From: F23-B02 sp963633225
GTDB lineage: Bacteria; Bacillota; Clostridia; Oscillospirales; Oscillospiraceae
Length of the DNA stretch: 6,560 bases
Direction of reading: 5' to 3'
NCBI GenBank assembly: GCA_963633225.1
Contig: CAVGXR010000041.1
Location: 1 to 6,560 of the forward strand
A model generated the notes under the pieces. The model ran no database searches, was not told the DNA's origin, and worked only from the letters and a program-made list of their open reading frames with translations. The stretch's first letter is position 1. Each line of letters opens with the position of its first letter. Made by a program: the position numbers and the translations under genes. Shown here one piece after another: positions 5,381 to 6,560 of the stretch.

Positions 5381-6127
5381 TTATATTTTTTTGCTCGGCT
5401 TGGGCTTTCTCACGGTGGAGAAGGGGTCTGCGCCGCCGCCGGAGAACATGGTGAAGTTGAGGCTTGACTGCACATGGTCGGCCATCGCCTGCTTTGCAAG
5501 GTCGGGGATGTGCATTTTTATCGCCTCGACTACCGCAACGTGGTTATATATAACGCTCGGCGACCATGGGTTATCCTCTGAATTGCTGATAAATTTTATC
5601 ATCGAGGACTGATACATCGTCAGGTTCGGGAGCAGCATCTTGTAGCACTTCTGAATATACTTGTTGCCGCAGGACTCGACGATAAGACCGTGAAATGGCA
5701 TATCGGTTGCGATCATGCCGTCATAGTCCTTGCGAATCACGCAGTCGGCAAAGTCGTTAGCCAGCCGGTCAAGCTCGTTTACCGTGCCGGAATCGGCACG
5801 CTCTGTGCACAGAGCGGCGGCCTCGCATTCGATAGCGGCGCGCACATCGTAAAGATCTATCATATCGCGCAGACTCAGGTCAATGACAAAGAAACCGCTG
5901 GTGTCGGGCTTGGAAATGACGAAGCCCCGCTCGCACAGGTTCATTATTGCCTCCGCCACAGGCGTGCGGGATATGCCGAGCGCGGACGCTATGCTGTTGA
6001 CATTCAGCTTCGTTCCCGGAGCTATGCACAGCGACACAATCTCGTCATAAAGCATCTGCGAAACGATATCACGCAGCTTTGCGCTCGGATTTGCGTCAAG
6101 GTAAACCTGAAACTGGTCACGTTTCAA
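5381..6127 (-). CDS. GntR family transcriptional regulator, FCD domain
   Basis: A 248-residue regulator (numbering from the TTG at 6127). The N-terminal winged helix-turn-helix covers about residues 17-80: KLRDIVSQMLYDEIVSLCIAPGTKL, then IASALGISRTPVAEAI with the GntR recognition helix, and a wing GFVISKPDTSGFFV. The C-terminal all-helical FCD effector domain covers about 85-225. All four expected metal/ligand residues are visible: Asp142 and His146 in DMPFH, His196 in YNHVAVVEAI, and His218 in MADHVQSSL. Such proteins usually repress metabolic genes and are released by a small carboxylate or similar ligand; the ligand here is unknown. The basic tail of about 20 residues after the FCD domain (ending KPKPSKK) is unusual. 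The start at 6127 (TTG) is preferred because AAAGGA lies nine bases upstream; the in-frame TTG at 6136 abuts that site with no spacing. It is convergent with the O-acetylation operon and tandem with the gene at the right edge. Confidence 0.88.
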   Translation of the reverse strand: MKRDQFQVYLDANPSAKLRDIVSQMLYDEIVSLCIAPGTKLNVNSIASALGISRTPVAEAIMNLCERGFVISKPDTSGFFVIDLSLRDMIDLYDVRAAIECEAAALCTERADSGTVNELDRLANDFADCVIRKDYDGMIATDMPFHGLIVESCGNKYIQKCYKMLLPNLTMYQSSMIKFISNSEDNPWSPSVIYNHVAVVEAIKMHIPDLAKQAMADHVQSSLNFTMFSGGGADPFSTVRKPKPSKKI

Positions 6128-6136
6128 TGAAATCAA

Positions 6137-6142
6137 TCCTTT
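6137..6142 (-). promoter_or_regulatory. Ribosome binding site deciding the GntR start
   Basis: AAAGGA on the minus strand. It directly touches the upstream TTG (6136-6134) and is nine bases from the second TTG (6127-6125), so the second is the likely initiation codon. There is no ATG candidate at a suitable distance. Confidence 0.65.
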
Positions 6143-6170
6143 CGTAGCTGATTAAAAACAAAAATCAATA

Positions 6171-6180
6171 TGTCAGACAA
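6171..6180 (-). promoter_or_regulatory. Candidate GntR-type operator in its own leader
   Basis: TTGTCTGACA on the minus strand holds the perfect odd palindrome TGTC-T-GACA, close to the GT(N3)AC core common to FCD-type GntR operators. It lies about 20 bases downstream of the predicted transcription start of the regulator gene, a position suited to autorepression. The outer bases do not complete the T-GT-AC-A consensus on one side, and no experiment links them. Confidence 0.4.
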
Positions 6181-6204
6181 AAAGTGAGCCCAAACACATT
6201 CGGT

Positions 6205-6233
6205 ATTCTACGGCAGATGCAATGAAAATGCAA
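6205..6233 (-). promoter_or_regulatory. Housekeeping-type promoter for the GntR gene
   Basis: On the minus strand TTGCAT (6233-6228), a 17-base spacer and TAGAAT (6210-6205) match the vegetative sigma consensus at five of six positions in the -10 box and four of six in the -35 box. An A/T-rich stretch upstream (6246-6272) could serve as an UP element. Predicted start near 6198, leaving a leader of about 70 bases. Confidence 0.65.
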
Positions 6234-6245
6234 TACCCTGAGTGC

Positions 6246-6263
6246 AAAATTATAAATAATTTT
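6246..6263. repeat. Perfect A/T palindrome upstream of the GntR promoter
   Basis: AAAATTAT (6246-6253) and ATAATTTT (6256-6263) are exact inverted repeats around a two-base AA centre. The site lies 12 bases upstream of the -35 box of the regulator promoter (centre near -57). It could be an UP element, a bound operator, or chance in A/T-rich DNA. Confidence 0.5.
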
Positions 6264-6326
6264 ATATTTATTCCTGCTGCGCAAGCATTTTCAGACATTA
6301 AAGGCTCAATTTGACGGCAAAACCGC

Positions 6327-6361
6327 AAAGAAACACGCCCCGATACAATTGCATCGGGGCG
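6327..6361 (-). terminator. Intrinsic terminator after the GltA-like gene
   Basis: CGCCCCGAT (6336-6344) pairs perfectly with ATCGGGGCG (6353-6361) around an eight-base loop. On the minus strand the stem is followed by TGTTTCTTT (6335-6327), an interrupted T-tract. It begins 17 bases past the TAA of the right-edge gene. The plus strand has no T-tract, so it works one way. Confidence 0.75.
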
Positions 6362-6378
6362 AATGCTACGGTTTAAGC

Positions 6379-6560
6379 TTATTTCTTGCTCTTTATGTAC
6401 TCGTCAATGCTCTTTGCGCCGGTCTTGCCTGCGCCCATTGCGAGGATAACAGTAGCTGCACCGGTGACTGCGTCGCCGCCGGCAAACACGCCTTCGCGTG
6501 CGGTAGCGCCGCCCTCGGTGGCCTCTATGCCGCCCTTGCGGGTGAAGGTCAGACCATTGG
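6379..6560 (-). CDS. gltA: GltA/NfnB-type NADPH-dependent flavoprotein, C-terminal end (partial)
   Basis: The last 59 codons and TAA of a gene that enters from the right edge. The residues include RKGGIEATEGGATAREGVFAG (split here over two blocks: RKGGIEATEGGA and TAREGVFAGGD), then TGAATVILAMGAGK and SIDEYIKSKK. The FAGGD-x-x-TGAATVI-x-AMG-x-G arrangement is the C-terminal FAD-contacting end of the glutamate synthase small-subunit-like family, annotated GltA in Clostridia. The same signature occurs in NfnB/SudA, the large subunit of the ferredoxin:NADP oxidoreductase. The fragment cannot separate glutamate synthase from NfnB; the upstream neighbour, outside the window, would decide. The gene lies tandem to and about 250 bp upstream of the GntR gene, with its own terminator, so the two are probably separate transcripts. 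Confidence 0.85.
   Translation of the reverse strand, partial: NGLTFTRKGGIEATEGGATAREGVFAGGDAVTGAATVILAMGAGKTGAKSIDEYIKSKK

Noticed and set aside
5543..5555. A third CGTTATATATA match (minus strand), within a perfect 12-base palindrome GTTATATATAAC
   Set aside because: It lies inside the GntR coding sequence (codons for SVIYNHV), and the region 16 bases upstream on that strand shows no TCCGACA, so it is not the bipartite promoter.
5690..6130. Forward open frame of 146 codons opposite the GntR gene
   Set aside because: It is antisense to a clear HTH-FCD regulator and shows no ribosome site or recognisable protein pattern.
6222..6314. A 30-codon forward ORF in the spacer between the GntR and GltA-like genes
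   Set aside because: It has no ribosome site and overlaps the minus-strand promoter and palindrome; length and composition are what A/T-rich spacer gives by chance.
1..6560. CRISPR arrays, insertion sequences, tRNA or rRNA genes
   Set aside because: No regularly spaced repeats, transposase-like protein, terminal inverted repeats or RNA gene folds were seen in the window.

Overview
The window looks like chromosomal DNA of a moderately GC-rich Gram-positive member of the Clostridia, most likely a gut Oscillospiraceae/Ruminococcaceae-type bacterium. This rests on strong AGGAGG-type ribosome sites, TTG and GTG starts, tight intrinsic terminators, a lipobox lipoprotein, an ECF sigma/anti-sigma pair with a DUF4367-like sensor, and a DUF4358-MBOAT-DHHW gene set. 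The organism assignment is an inference from protein style, not a database match.

Layout. Positions 1-73 are the unresolved end of an upstream region. A perfect 16-bp terminator (74-108) separates it from an EcsC-family gene (149-922, +). A two-gene ECF unit follows: sigma factor (978-1457) and membrane-anchored anti-sigma factor (1454-2080), overlapping by four bases and closed by a terminator (2102-2138). Next comes a three-gene unit: DUF4358-type lipoprotein (2212-2826), AlgI-like MBOAT O-acyltransferase (2830-4224) and DHHW/AlgJ-AlgX-like acetyltransferase (4240-5337). It ends in a bidirectional terminator (5341-5377) shared with a convergent FCD-type GntR regulator (5381-6127, -). About 250 bp of regulatory DNA separates that gene from the 3' end of a GltA/NfnB-type flavoprotein gene (6379-6560, -), which runs off the right edge.

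How the genes may work together. The same bipartite element, TCCGACA-N16-CGTTATATATACG, occurs exactly twice: upstream of the sigma gene (925-960) and upstream of the lipoprotein gene (2127-2162). Both the sequences and the spacer length are identical. The simplest reading is that the ECF sigma factor drives its own operon and the adjacent O-acetylation operon, under an anti-sigma factor with an extracytoplasmic sensor domain. That would be an envelope-stress circuit that induces acetylation of a surface glycan, comparable in logic to sigma-V control of OatA in Bacillus subtilis but with different enzymes. The motif is seen directly; the regulatory circuit and the acetylated substrate are inference.
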